The position numbers were made by a program, and so were the translations under genes. From NCBI GenBank assembly GCA_964607425.1, contig CAZSKQ010000030.1, positions 1 to 32,470 on the forward strand: 32,470 bases of DNA, read 5' to 3'. Under the pieces are notes generated by a model. The model worked only from the letters and a program-made list of their open reading frames with translations. It searched no databases and was not told the DNA's origin. The stretch comes from IDS-8 sp964607425 (lineage in GTDB: Bacteria; Pseudomonadota; Gammaproteobacteria; Steroidobacterales; Woeseiaceae). Of this stretch, positions 1 to 8,170 are shown one piece after another. Every line of letters begins with the position of its first letter. Within the stretch, counting starts at the first letter, position 1.

Positions 1-739
1 CCACCCGCTTCACCTCTTCCTCGTTCTCGGCGAGGTGCGTGTGCAGATAAACGTCCGGGAACTCCTGTAGCAAGCGCCCGGCCGCCCGCAGCTGCGCTTC
101 GCTCGAAGTAATCGCAAACCGCGGCGTCACGGCATACAACAGCCGATCCCGCCCATGCCACTTCTCGATCAGCGCCCGCGACTGCTCGTACCCCGTCTCC
201 GGCATATCCCGCAGATCCTCAGGGCAGTTCCGATCCATCAGCACCTTGCCCGCGATCAGCCGCATGCCGTACCGGTTTGCCGCCTCGAAGATCGCGTCCA
301 CCGAGTGCGGATGCACCGTCGCGAACACGCAGGCCGTGGTCGTCCCGTTCCGCAGCAGCTCCTGCACAAAGAACTCCGCCACCTCCTTCGCATGCTCGGG
401 GTCGGCAAAGGCTCGTTCCGCCGGATAGGCGTACTTCTCCAACCAGTCGAGCAAGCGCTCGCCGTAGGAGGCGATGATGTCGATCTGCGGGTAATGGACG
501 TGGCAGTCGATCAGGCCGGGAATGATGAGCTTGTTGCCGTGGTCGACCACCTGCACGCTCGACGGCAGGCGCTTGAGCAGGTCCTCGGCCGGCCCGACCT
601 CGTCCACGTAGCCATCCGCGACAACCAGCAGGCCGTCCTCGAAATATTCCACGCTGCCGGCCGCGATCGGGTCGCGGTCGTCGGACGGGTCGCGCAGGCA
701 GTGCAGGATCGAAGCGCGGTGAGCGGTGACGTCGCTCAT
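1..739 (-). CDS. guaD: Guanine deaminase, 3' part missing (window edge)
   Basis: Hydrolyses guanine to xanthine and ammonia in the cytoplasm, feeding xanthine dehydrogenase. Only the first 246 residues are in the window; the family is usually about 430-440 aa, so the C-terminal zinc ligands lie outside. Seen directly: the amidohydrolase signature PGLIDCHVHYPQ with the HxH zinc pair at H80 and H82, then TPRFAITSS near residue 192 and THLAENEEE near the window edge. These strings are characteristic of GuaD rather than of general amidohydrolases. The ATG at 739 lies 4 nt after the allA stop, so it is the last visible gene of the ureide operon. 8-oxoguanine or other purine deaminases are less likely because of the exact GuaD motifs. 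Confidence 0.93.
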   Translation of the reverse strand, partial: MSDVTAHRASILHCLRDPSDDRDPIAAGSVEYFEDGLLVVADGYVDEVGPAEDLLKRLPSSVQVVDHGNKLIIPGLIDCHVHYPQIDIIASYGERLLDWLEKYAYPAERAFADPEHAKEVAEFFVQELLRNGTTTACVFATVHPHSVDAIFEAANRYGMRLIAGKVLMDRNCPEDLRDMPETGYEQSRALIEKWHGRDRLLYAVTPRFAITSSEAQLRAAGRLLQEFPDVYLHTHLAENEEEVKRV

Positions 740-743
740 GCTC

Positions 744-1253
744 TCACGGCGCCAGCAGGGTGACGCGCTCGCTCAGGACCAGCTCTTCGCAGTTGGCGCC
801 CTCGCCCGCACGGTCGATGATGAGGAACTCCTGGCCGGCCTCCAGTGCGATCAGCGGCATGTGCCACACGCCCCGGTGGTAGTTGATGCCCTGGCGGCCG
901 TTGGTCACGAAGGCGCGCAGGTCGTCGATGTCGGCCGACTCGCCGGGCGGCGCCACGACGACGATGAAGCGCTGGCCGTTCAGCGGGACGAAGGCCTGGC
1001 TGCCGAGCGGGTGGCGCTCGATCGTGTCGAAGCGGTACGGCAGTGCGGTCGGCGCCCGGCAGCGGGCGATGCTGACGGCCACCCGGCCGCCGGAGGCAGG
1101 ATCGACGTTCACCCGCGCGAGGTCGTCAAAGCGCTCGAAGCGGGCCTCGTTCATCGCATGCCGCGTGGGCGGTGACGTGGCGATAACGTCGCCGAAAGGC
1201 GCGAAGCGCTCGGGGGTCAACGGCAGGGGCGACAGGCTCGGTCTCTCGATCAT
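744..1253 (-). CDS. allA: Ureidoglycolate lyase
   Basis: Splits (S)-ureidoglycolate into glyoxylate and urea, the last step of the allantoin route. The 169-aa length fits the AllA family. Visible signatures are ERHPLGSQAFVPL in the middle and GINYHRGVWHMPL further on, both part of the cupin-like active-site barrel. The ATG at 1253 is preceded by an AAGAAG-type ribosome site that overlaps the end of the upstream membrane-protein gene, whose stop is 3 nt away. It is followed after 4 nt by guaD. Placement directly after allantoicase supports AllA over other YlbA/AllA-like cupins. Confidence 0.93.
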   Translation of the reverse strand: MIERPSLSPLPLTPERFAPFGDVIATSPPTRHAMNEARFERFDDLARVNVDPASGGRVAVSIARCRAPTALPYRFDTIERHPLGSQAFVPLNGQRFIVVVAPPGESADIDDLRAFVTNGRQGINYHRGVWHMPLIALEAGQEFLIIDRAGEGANCEELVLSERVTLLAP

Positions 1254-1256
1254 TGT

Positions 1257-1694
1257 TCAGCTTCTTTCCGACGCCTCGGGATGAGGCCGATTCGACCGCC
1301 GTATTGTGCGCCGGATGAGCTGCCACAGAAACAACAGCAGGCACCCGCCCGGCAAAGCCTTGTACGTGTAGAACATCCAGAACCCGGAGTGCCAGGATGC
1401 CGTGGTGAAGTTGAGGTTCACGTTCCCGGCGAGCCAGATCGACACCGGAAGCCACAGGACCGCGGCCGCGAGCAGCAACCAGGCGATCGCACGCGTCGCG
1501 GTACCGGAACGCGTGGTGGAGACGGTCAGCGTTGCCAACGAAATGTAAAGAACGGCCGCGACGAAGTTACCGGCGGGAATCGGTACGGCCTGCAAGACAA
1601 CGAATGACAGCCACTCGGCGCCTGACGCGAGGGAACCCATTGCCGCAACGAAGATGCTCGCTGCAATGATCCCGAGAGCGAGACGCCTGCTCAC
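1257..1694 (-). CDS. Unknown 145-aa membrane protein inside the ureide operon
   Basis: Not recognised. A GTG start at 1694 overlaps the allantoicase TGA in a GTGA arrangement (4 nt), and the stop lies 3 nt before allA, so it is almost certainly translated as part of the operon. The protein is hydrophobic with about four predicted membrane spans, near residues 5-24, 27-52, 68-90 and 104-128, and an Arg/His-rich cytoplasmic tail (LIRRTIRRSNRPHPE). No metal, heme or nucleotide motif is visible. It is far too small to be a known purine or allantoin permease of the NCS1/NCS2 type. The reading frame stays open upstream through allantoicase, but that extension is a shadow of alc. Position suggests a role linked to allantoate/ureidoglycolate or urea handling, but this is inference only. 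Confidence 0.75.
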   Translation of the reverse strand: MSRRLALGIIAASIFVAAMGSLASGAEWLSFVVLQAVPIPAGNFVAAVLYISLATLTVSTTRSGTATRAIAWLLLAAAVLWLPVSIWLAGNVNLNFTTASWHSGFWMFYTYKALPGGCLLLFLWQLIRRTIRRSNRPHPEASERS

Positions 1695-2682
1695 GCCAGC
1701 TTCCCGAAAAGCCGCAGCCGGCTGATGCCGCCGTCCGGGTACATCGACAGCCGCACGTGCGACACCGGGCCGAGGTCCGCGAGGTCGCTGAACACGTGCT
1801 GCGCGTCGGGTCCAAGCTTCGACTCGGGCAACAGTACTTTCCAGCGGGCACTCTCGCGCACCACGCGATCCACGTCCTCCGCCCCTTCCGTCATCAGCGC
1901 CGCCTGCAGCGATGCCCGGTCCGGGTAGTTGCCCTTGAAGTGCGCCGTGTCGATTTCCACCTGCTCGATGATGCCCGGCGCGCCAAGCTGGAGCACGCAC
2001 CAGTCGTGGCCCGGGCCGCGGCGGCGCGCCGTCTCCCAGCCGTCGCCCATGTTGACGCCGCGGCCGGCGAGGTTCAGGTTGCGCATGCTGCCGAAGTGCT
2101 CGTCGCTCGCGCGCAGCGCGCGGCCGCCGTGCTCCAGCGCCAGCAGGTCGATCGTCCGGCTCTTGTCGAAGCGGCGCCAGTCCGGGCGGATCTCGCCGTA
2201 GACGCGCAGGCGCGCGACGCCGCCGTCGGGAAAGATATTGAGGCGCAGGTGCGTGATCGCCGGTGCGTTCCGCACCGGGAGGTAGTGATGCGCGTCCGGC
2301 CCCAGCTCCACCGTCGCGTGCAGCTCGCGCCAGTCGCCCTCCTCCGGTATTTCCGCCTCGCTCACGGCGCCGTCGACCGATGCCTGCGGCGGGAAATTGC
2401 CGGTGAAGTGGCGGGTGTCGATGTCGAGGCCGTGCACGACGCCTCGCAGGCCGAGCTTCACGATGCACCAGTCGTGGCCCGGCGAGCGCCGGCGCCGCGT
2501 TTCCCAGCCGTCCATCCATTTGCCGTGGTCGTCGAACTTGTCGGGAATGAAAACGGGATCGGCGGGCTCTATCAGGCGCTCCTTGGCGGCGAAGAACTCG
2601 TCGCTCGCTGCAACCACGCGTGTGCCGAGGCGGGGTTGCTCGAGGCGCACCCATTCCCCGAACGGCTGTTCTTCATCGCTCT

Positions 2683-2686
<4 letters not shown>
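1691..2686 (-). CDS. alc: Allantoicase
   Basis: Hydrolyses allantoate to (S)-ureidoglycolate and urea. The 331-aa protein has the expected internal duplication: two galactose-binding-like beta-sandwich halves with matching strings, GKWMDGWETRRRRSPGHDWC near residues 55-74 and GDGWETARRRGPGHDWC near residues 220-240. Each is followed by an IDTxHFxGNxP motif. The C-terminal half carries the LSMYPDGGISRLRLFG signature typical of the family. The ATG at 2686 overlaps the uraD stop as ATGA, and its own stop overlaps the next gene as GTGA, so three genes are translationally coupled. Confidence 0.95.
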
Positions 2687-3194
<508 letters not shown>

Positions 3195-3204
<10 letters not shown>

Positions 3205-3217
3205 GGCGGGCTCCTAC
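3195..3217 (-). repeat. REP palindrome, type A
   Basis: On the minus strand this copy reads GTAGGAGCCCGCCATGCGGG followed by CGA. It is a GTAG-headed imperfect palindrome with a CCCGC/GCGGG stem, the form known from RAYT-associated REPs of Gammaproteobacteria. It lies between puuE and uraD and reaches into the uraD start, giving AGGAG-N6-ATG in frame with uraD. Confidence 0.85.
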
Positions 3218-3264
3218 AGGGGGGTTAGAGGGGCCGGTGGGTTCATTGCGAGGGGCGGGTGGGG

Positions 3265-4191
3265 TCATGGCTGGCTCGTATGCGCGGGCGGGTGGGTTTG
3301 GCGCCAGTGGCGGGCTATGTCGATGCGGCGCGCGATCCAGACGTCGTCGTGGGAGATGACGTGTTCCAGGAAGTGGCGCAAGGCCGAGGTGCGGCCCGGG
3401 CGGCCGGCGAGGCGGCAGTGCAGGCCCACCGACATCATCTTCGGCTTTTCGGCGCCTTCGCGGTACAGCTCGTCGAAGGTGTCATGCAGGTACTGGTAGA
3501 ACTGGCGGCCGGTGTTGAAACCCTGCGGCGTAACGAAGCGCATGTCGTTGACGTCCAGCGTGTAGGGCACCATGAGCTGGGGCTCGCCGTACGCATAGTC
3601 CCAGTAAGGCAGGTCGTCGGCGTAGCTATCGGCGTTGTAGGCGAAGCCGCCGTGTTCCGCAATCAGCCGGTGCGTGTTCGGGCCGCAGCGGCCGAGGTAC
3701 CAGCCCTCCGGAGGGGCGCCGGTCAGCCGTTCGTGCACGTCGATCGCGCGCTGCAGGTGCTCGCGCTCTGCTGCTTCCTCGACGAACTGGTAGTCGATCC
3801 AGCGGTAGCCGTGGCTGGCGATCTCCCAGCCGGCGGCCTGCATCGGCTCGATCACGGTCGGATTTCGCTCCAGCGCCATCGCCACCGCAAAGACCGTGAG
3901 CGGCAGGTCGTACTCGGTGAAGAGGCGGTGCAGGCGCCAGAAGCCCGCGCGGGCACCGTATTCGTAGATCGACTCCATGTTCATGTGGCGGCAGCCGCCG
4001 TAAGGTTGCGCGCCTATGATCTCGGACAGGAACATCTCGGAGACGGCGTCGCCGTGGAGGACGCAGCTTTCGGCGCCTTCCTCGTAGTTGAGGACGAACT
4101 GTACCGCGAGGCGGGCGCCGTTGGGCCAGCGGGCATCCGGCGGACTCCCGCCATATCCGCGGAGGTCTCGCGGGTACGCGTCTTCGATCAT
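3265..4191 (-). CDS. puuE: Cofactor-independent allantoinase (PuuE)
   Basis: Opens the ring of (S)-allantoin to give allantoate. It belongs to the polysaccharide-deacetylase (NodB) fold, unlike the metal-dependent amidohydrolase AllB. Visible family strings are YPRDLRGYGGSPPDARWP at the start, VQFVLNYEEGAES, NMESIYEYGARAGFWRL, ASHGYRWIDYQ, GPNTHRLIAEHGGFAYN and the C-terminal GLHCRLAGRPGR. The length of about 308 aa is normal. The ATG at 4191 is chosen because known PuuE proteins begin a few residues before YPRDL; an in-frame ATG at 4227 would add 12 residues and has a GGGAC-like site upstream. A 60-90 bp gap with a REP follows before uraD. Confidence 0.93.
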   Translation of the reverse strand: MIEDAYPRDLRGYGGSPPDARWPNGARLAVQFVLNYEEGAESCVLHGDAVSEMFLSEIIGAQPYGGCRHMNMESIYEYGARAGFWRLHRLFTEYDLPLTVFAVAMALERNPTVIEPMQAAGWEIASHGYRWIDYQFVEEAAEREHLQRAIDVHERLTGAPPEGWYLGRCGPNTHRLIAEHGGFAYNADSYADDLPYWDYAYGEPQLMVPYTLDVNDMRFVTPQGFNTGRQFYQYLHDTFDELYREGAEKPKMMSVGLHCRLAGRPGRTSALRHFLEHVISHDDVWIARRIDIARHWRQTHPPAHTSQP

Positions 4192-4290
4192 CCTCGCACC
4201 ATGGCGGCGGCCGAAGTCGCCGACCATTATGTCCCGATCGGGTCGGCAGGAGAAGCAGGCCCGAAACCGGCTTCAGGGCATGCTACCGCG

Positions 4291-5235
4291 TTAACGATTC
4301 GGAGCATTCATACCCCGCCTCTGCGCCGGTACGGGTTGTAAGGAAGGCTTGGCCAGCTTCTTCAGGAATTTCTTCCGCTCTGCGTCGATCTCATCCACAA
4401 GGGGACCCATTCTGTCGGCGTAATAGTGGAATCTTCCCGTTTCGAAAGCCCATTTGACGACGAACAGGAGCATCACCTTCAAAGGAAGCGCCGCTGTGAT
4501 CAAGCTGAGCTTCAAGACCGGGTCGTTATCGAAATTTGCCCATCCCGCTTGTATAACGGCATAGAGATACAACAAGACGATAACGGGCACGGGTACGCCA
4601 AAGTACTTGCTGTCCAGCCTGCCGATGACGACGGCAATCCCGAGCCCTCCCATCACTCCGGTCAACCATTTGAATGCCTCGGCGATATTCAGTTCCGCGA
4701 GCGTGGTTGCCAGGTCTGCCAATGCCAGGAGGGCGACGATGCCGATACCGAGCTCCCATGGAAGGTGACTGGCGTGGGGATGATCCCCATCGCTCAAAAC
4801 CGTCTTTTCGGCCAATACGATATAGGCTATGAAAAAGCCGAGGGTCACGCCATTGTTCAAGGCATTGAGAAGCACGTTGACCAGGGCATTATCCCGGGGG
4901 CCGCCAGGCACCACATCCAATAATGCGTTTACTGTCATGACGCCATAAAAAATCAGCCACACGAGCAGTATCGATCTCCAACAGCGATAAAACTGGGTAG
5001 CGGCCGCTGAAGCTCGTTCGAGGTCCGGTCGGTGTACAGGCCGCTTGAGGGTAGCGAGGAGGATCAGGATGACCAGGGTCTGCAATGCCAGCAACGACGT
5101 CATCAGCCATTTCGAGCCGACAAGATCTTCCGCTTTCATCAAAAACGGCAACGGGGTAAAGCCGAACGGAATGGAAACCGGAATCCAGCGTTTCCACGAA
5201 AGGAGAACCCACTGATAGAATGACTGGTCTTCCAT
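4291..5235 (-). CDS. Unknown multi-span membrane protein, low G+C
   Basis: Not recognised. The protein is 314 aa from the ATG at 5235, which is preceded by a GGGGGAAG ribosome site; the frame is open further upstream to 5316, but without such a site. Six to seven hydrophobic segments are visible, around residues 44-62, 88-106, 122-142, 160-180, 187-206, 212-232 and 247-266. A charged, Lys-rich cytoplasmic tail (DAERKKFLKKLAKP) and a Pro/Arg-rich end follow. Base composition is clearly lower in G+C than the surroundings: one 60-base sample at 4801 has 28 G+C, against more than 40 in nearby puuE. It lacks family motifs of purine permeases. It sits between puuD and puuE on the same strand, but with gaps of about 100 bp downstream and over 600 bp (with an opposing gene) upstream. 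It is more likely an acquired gene than part of the pathway. Confidence 0.8.
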   Translation of the reverse strand: MEDQSFYQWVLLSWKRWIPVSIPFGFTPLPFLMKAEDLVGSKWLMTSLLALQTLVILILLATLKRPVHRPDLERASAAATQFYRCWRSILLVWLIFYGVMTVNALLDVVPGGPRDNALVNVLLNALNNGVTLGFFIAYIVLAEKTVLSDGDHPHASHLPWELGIGIVALLALADLATTLAELNIAEAFKWLTGVMGGLGIAVVIGRLDSKYFGVPVPVIVLLYLYAVIQAGWANFDNDPVLKLSLITAALPLKVMLLFVVKWAFETGRFHYYADRMGPLVDEIDAERKKFLKKLAKPSLQPVPAQRRGMNAPNR

Positions 5236-5377
5236 TTTGCTTCCCCCGGCGGCTGTTCTTGTATTTCTCGCTATGGACCGCGCCGAAGCCATGGCGGGTG
5301 CCGCCTCCCGGCACAAGGAACCGCGCCAGGAAGCCAGCCGATCGCTTCGGGTATGAAGCGCCGGCCTTTTTGGATCA

Positions 5378-5406
5378 TTCTTACCAGAAGCAGGTAAATT
5401 TCACAA
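5378..5406 (-). promoter_or_regulatory. Possible promoter for the low-G+C membrane protein
   Basis: On the minus strand TTGTGA is followed after 17 nt by TAAGAAT, in an A+T-rich patch between the divergent genes at 5235 and 5446. This would give a leader of about 135 nt. The match to a sigma-70 promoter is only moderate. Confidence 0.3.
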
Positions 5407-5445
5407 TATGGATCGCGCAACAAGCATCCCGCCGGTGGGCAACCC

Positions 5446-5817
5446 ATGATCCGCATCAAGCGCAGCTACGAAGCTCGCTCACCCGACGACGGCAAACGCT
5501 TCCTGGTGGACCGCCTCTGGCCGCGCGGCATGAAGAAGCAGGCGCTCGCGGCCGACGCCTGGTTGAAGGACGTCGCCCCCAGCCCCGAGCTGAGGCGCTG
5601 GTTCGATCACCGCACCGAGCGCTGGGCGGAATTCCAGAAACGCTACGCGGCCGAGCTGGACGGCAAACCGGAAACCTGGCGGCCGATCCTTGAAGCCGCT
5701 CGCGAGGGCGACGTGACATTGCTCTACAGTGCCAGGGACGTTGAACACAACGGCGCCATCGTCCTGCGCGACTACCTGGCGCGGCAGGGGGCAGCCAGGC
5801 GGAAGGGTGGCGGCTGA
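5446..5817 (+). CDS. DUF488 (YeaO-like) family protein
   Basis: A 123-aa protein of the DUF488/YeaO family, whose biochemical role is not established. Seen: the N-terminal IKRSYEARSPDDGKRFLVDR, the invariant LWPRGMKK motif near residue 25, WFDHRTERWAEFQKRY in the middle and LLYSARDVEHNGAIVLRDYL near the end. These match the usual family layout and length of about 115-125 aa. It is the only plus-strand gene within the ureide cluster and is convergent with puuD, with a REP in the 44-bp gap. No link to purine breakdown is evident. Confidence 0.92.
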   Translation: MIRIKRSYEARSPDDGKRFLVDRLWPRGMKKQALAADAWLKDVAPSPELRRWFDHRTERWAEFQKRYAAELDGKPETWRPILEAAREGDVTLLYSARDVEHNGAIVLRDYLARQGAARRKGGG

Positions 5818-5833
5818 ATCAACGCCGGGAAGA

Positions 5834-5856
5834 TCGCCCGCGATGCGGGCTCCTAC
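5834..5856 (-). repeat. REP palindrome, type A
   Basis: On the minus strand it reads GTAGGAGCCCGC, a short loop, then GCGGGCGA. It fills the gap between the convergent stops of the DUF488 gene (5817) and puuD (5862), a position where a REP stem could end transcription from both sides. Confidence 0.8.
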
Positions 5857-5861
5857 GGGGG

Positions 5862-7046
5862 TCATTCCAGGCCTTCCTGGTACCAGGCGTCGATGATCGC
5901 GCGCTCGTGGTCGGTCATGCCGGTGAGATTGCCGATGGGCATGGCTTTTAGCACGACCGCCTGCTGGTAGATGCGCAGCGCCTCCGCCCGGATCTGCCGG
6001 GGAGTGTCGAGCACCACGCCTGCCGGTGCGGCCGGGAAGGCCGCATGCGTCGGCGCGGACGAGTGGCAGGCGGTGCAGCGGCGCTCGATGATCGGCTGCA
6101 CGTCCGCCAGCGTCACCTCGATCGTGGCCGCCGCCCGGCCGCGCGGAGCGAGCGCGAACGCAATGGCGAGCAGGATACCGATCGCCATAACCAGCGGCAG
6201 CGGCGACGCCCTGCCTTTGTGGCGCGCGACGAACCACACCCGGACCAGCGCGCCGGCGACGGAGAAGCCGACCAGCACCAGCCAGTTCCACGCATGGTTG
6301 TAGGTCAGCGCGAAATGGTTGCTGATCATCACGAACAGCACCGGCAGCGTGAAATACGTGTTGTGCACCGAGCGCTGCCTGGCGCGCAGGCCGGGCGCCG
6401 GATCCGGCGCTCTCCCGCTCTCCGCCGCGGCCACCATCCTGCGCTGCCCCGGGATGATCACGAAGAACACGTTCGCGACCATGATCGTGCCGAGCGCCGC
6501 GCCGTAGTGGATGTAGGCGCCGCGGCCGCTGAAAAGCCCGCACAAGCCCCAGGCGAGCACGGCCGTCAACAGCAGCAGCACGCCGGCCAGCGCCGGCTCG
6601 TGGCGGCCGAGCGGCGACTTGCATAGCAGGTCGTAGACCAGCCAGGTACCCGCAATGACCAGGATCGCGATGCCAACGGCGGCAGGCCGCGACAGCTCGG
6701 CAATCGCGGGATCGATGAGGTAGATCGCGGCCCCGTACCAGTAGACCAGCGCCAGCAGGAACATCCCGGTCAGCCAGGTCGTGTACGCCTCCCATTTGAA
6801 CCAGTGCAGTGTCTCCGGCAGCGCCGGCGGCGCGATGCGGTACTTCTGGGCCTGGTAGAACCCGCCGCCGTGCACCGCCCAGAGCTCGCCGCCGACACCT
6901 TTGTCGACGTCGGCCGATGCCTTCGGTGCCTGCAGGTGGTTATCCAGCCAGATGAAGTAAAAGGAAGAACCGATCCACGCGATGCCGACGACGAAATGCG
7001 CCCAGCGCGCCAGCAGGTTCAGCCATTCGACGACGTATGCTTCCAT
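5862..7046 (-). CDS. puuD: Membrane urate oxidase with C-terminal cytochrome c (PuuD)
   Basis: Oxidises urate to 5-hydroxyisourate. Known PuuD proteins join a membrane DUF989 domain to a cytochrome c domain, so electrons pass to the respiratory chain rather than to oxygen with H2O2 release. Seen here from the ATG at 7046 (394 aa): MEAYVVEWLNLLARWAHFVV at the start, then GIAWIGSSFYFIWLDNHL. About eight membrane spans reach to residue 300. The C-terminal domain has the heme site CTACH at 324-328 and a likely axial Met in KAMPIGNLTGMT near 369. The frame stays open upstream over the xdhC 3' end, but that part is Arg-rich shadow. It lies 20 nt downstream of xdhC. Confidence 0.94.
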   Translation of the reverse strand: MEAYVVEWLNLLARWAHFVVGIAWIGSSFYFIWLDNHLQAPKASADVDKGVGGELWAVHGGGFYQAQKYRIAPPALPETLHWFKWEAYTTWLTGMFLLALVYWYGAAIYLIDPAIAELSRPAAVGIAILVIAGTWLVYDLLCKSPLGRHEPALAGVLLLLTAVLAWGLCGLFSGRGAYIHYGAALGTIMVANVFFVIIPGQRRMVAAAESGRAPDPAPGLRARQRSVHNTYFTLPVLFVMISNHFALTYNHAWNWLVLVGFSVAGALVRVWFVARHKGRASPLPLVMAIGILLAIAFALAPRGRAAATIEVTLADVQPIIERRCTACHSSAPTHAAFPAAPAGVVLDTPRQIRAEALRIYQQAVVLKAMPIGNLTGMTDHERAIIDAWYQEGLE

Positions 7047-7066
7047 AGCCCCCGGGAATGCCGCCG

Positions 7067-8170
7067 TCAGCGGCGCAGTACGTGCACGTTCTCGTTGCCA
7101 TTCTTGTACGCCGCTTGCGCCAGCGACAGCGCTTCCCGCTTCTGCAGCAGCTCGGCGGCCACGGCGATCGCGATCTCGGCCGGCTTCTTGCCGCCCGCCC
7201 CGCGCACGCCGATCGGGCACGTGAGCCGGTCGACCAGCGCCCGCGGCATGCCCTGCTTGCGCATCAGCCGTTCGAACCGGCGCCGTTTCGAGATCGAACC
7301 GATGAGCCCGGCATAAGCGAAATCGCCGCGCTCGAGGATCGCCTCGCAGATCGCGTAGTCGAGCGCATGGCTGTGGGTCATCACCAGGTAGAACGCGCCC
7401 GGCGGCGTCGCGGCGATTTCCCTTTCCGGCCGCGCGACTTCGATGCAGGTGACGTTCTGCGGAACGACATTCGGGAAGATTTGGCGGCGGCTGTCGATCC
7501 AGCGGACATCGCAGTCGAGCGCGGCCAGTGTCGCGATCACGGCCGAGCCCACGTGACCCGCGCCGAACAGCACCACGGGCATGCCGAAGGGCGCGACCGG
7601 CTCGAGCAGCACCGCCAGCTTGCCGCCGTCGCCGCGCTCAACCCGCATGCACTCGGCGCGCCCGGCTGCCGCCAGCATGCGCCGGGCGGCGGCGGCAATG
7701 TCGTCGATTTTGTCGCAGGGGGCGGCGAACTGGCGGCAGCGGTCGGCCGTGATGAGGTACTTGTGGACTTTGCCGGATGGGTCCAGCGACGTGGCGAGCA
7801 CGGCCGGGGTGCGAGCGGTGTGGCAGGCCAGGGCTTCCTCGAGCCAGGCCGGCGGGGTTGCCGGAATCCGTTCGAACAATACCTCGACCACGCCGCCGCA
7901 GCACTGGCCAAGGTTCGCGCCGAGGGGAAAGGTGCGGATGAACGTGTCGAGGCGGTCGCTGCGCGCGGAGGCGAGCGCGGCGCAGGCGAGTTTCGTGCAC
8001 TGGTGTTCCAGTTCGCCGCCGCCGATGCTGCCGGACAGGCCCTCGGCATCGACCAGCATTTTGGCGCCGGGCTCCCGGGGAGCGGAGCCGCGAACGTGCA
8101 TGACGGTGACGAGGCACGCATCGCCGGCGGACGGCGGGCGGCGTCGGAGAAAATCCAGCCAGGATGTCAT
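7067..8170 (-). CDS. xdhC: Xanthine dehydrogenase maturation factor XdhC
   Basis: XdhC proteins bind molybdenum cofactor, help to sulfurate it and insert it into the XdhB subunit; XdhC is not part of the final enzyme. The 367-aa protein has the N-terminal XdhC/CoxI domain (ACLVTVMHVRGSAPREPGAK near residue 18, NLGQCCGGVVEVLFER near 95). A C-terminal Rossmann-type domain follows with VVLFGAGHVGSAV and MTHSHALDYAICEAIL, then YAGLIGSISKRRRFE and a GGKKPAEIAIAVAAELL end. The ATG at 8170 overlaps the xdhB stop (ATGA) and has a very strong purine-rich site, GGGGGAGGGG, which lies at the edge of a REP element. The frame is open far upstream but those residues are xdhB shadow. Confidence 0.93.
   Translation of the reverse strand: MTSWLDFLRRRPPSAGDACLVTVMHVRGSAPREPGAKMLVDAEGLSGSIGGGELEHQCTKLACAALASARSDRLDTFIRTFPLGANLGQCCGGVVEVLFERIPATPPAWLEEALACHTARTPAVLATSLDPSGKVHKYLITADRCRQFAAPCDKIDDIAAAARRMLAAAGRAECMRVERGDGGKLAVLLEPVAPFGMPVVLFGAGHVGSAVIATLAALDCDVRWIDSRRQIFPNVVPQNVTCIEVARPEREIAATPPGAFYLVMTHSHALDYAICEAILERGDFAYAGLIGSISKRRRFERLMRKQGMPRALVDRLTCPIGVRGAGGKKPAEIAIAVAAELLQKREALSLAQAAYKNGNENVHVLRR

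Noticed and set aside
1257..2654. A 465-aa fusion reading from allantoicase into the small membrane protein
   Set aside because: The upstream part is an Arg-rich shadow of alc; the GTGA overlap at 1694 gives a clean start for the membrane protein alone.
5479..6795. A minus-strand frame running through the DUF488 gene and puuD
   Set aside because: Out of frame with puuD and antisense to DUF488; no motifs.
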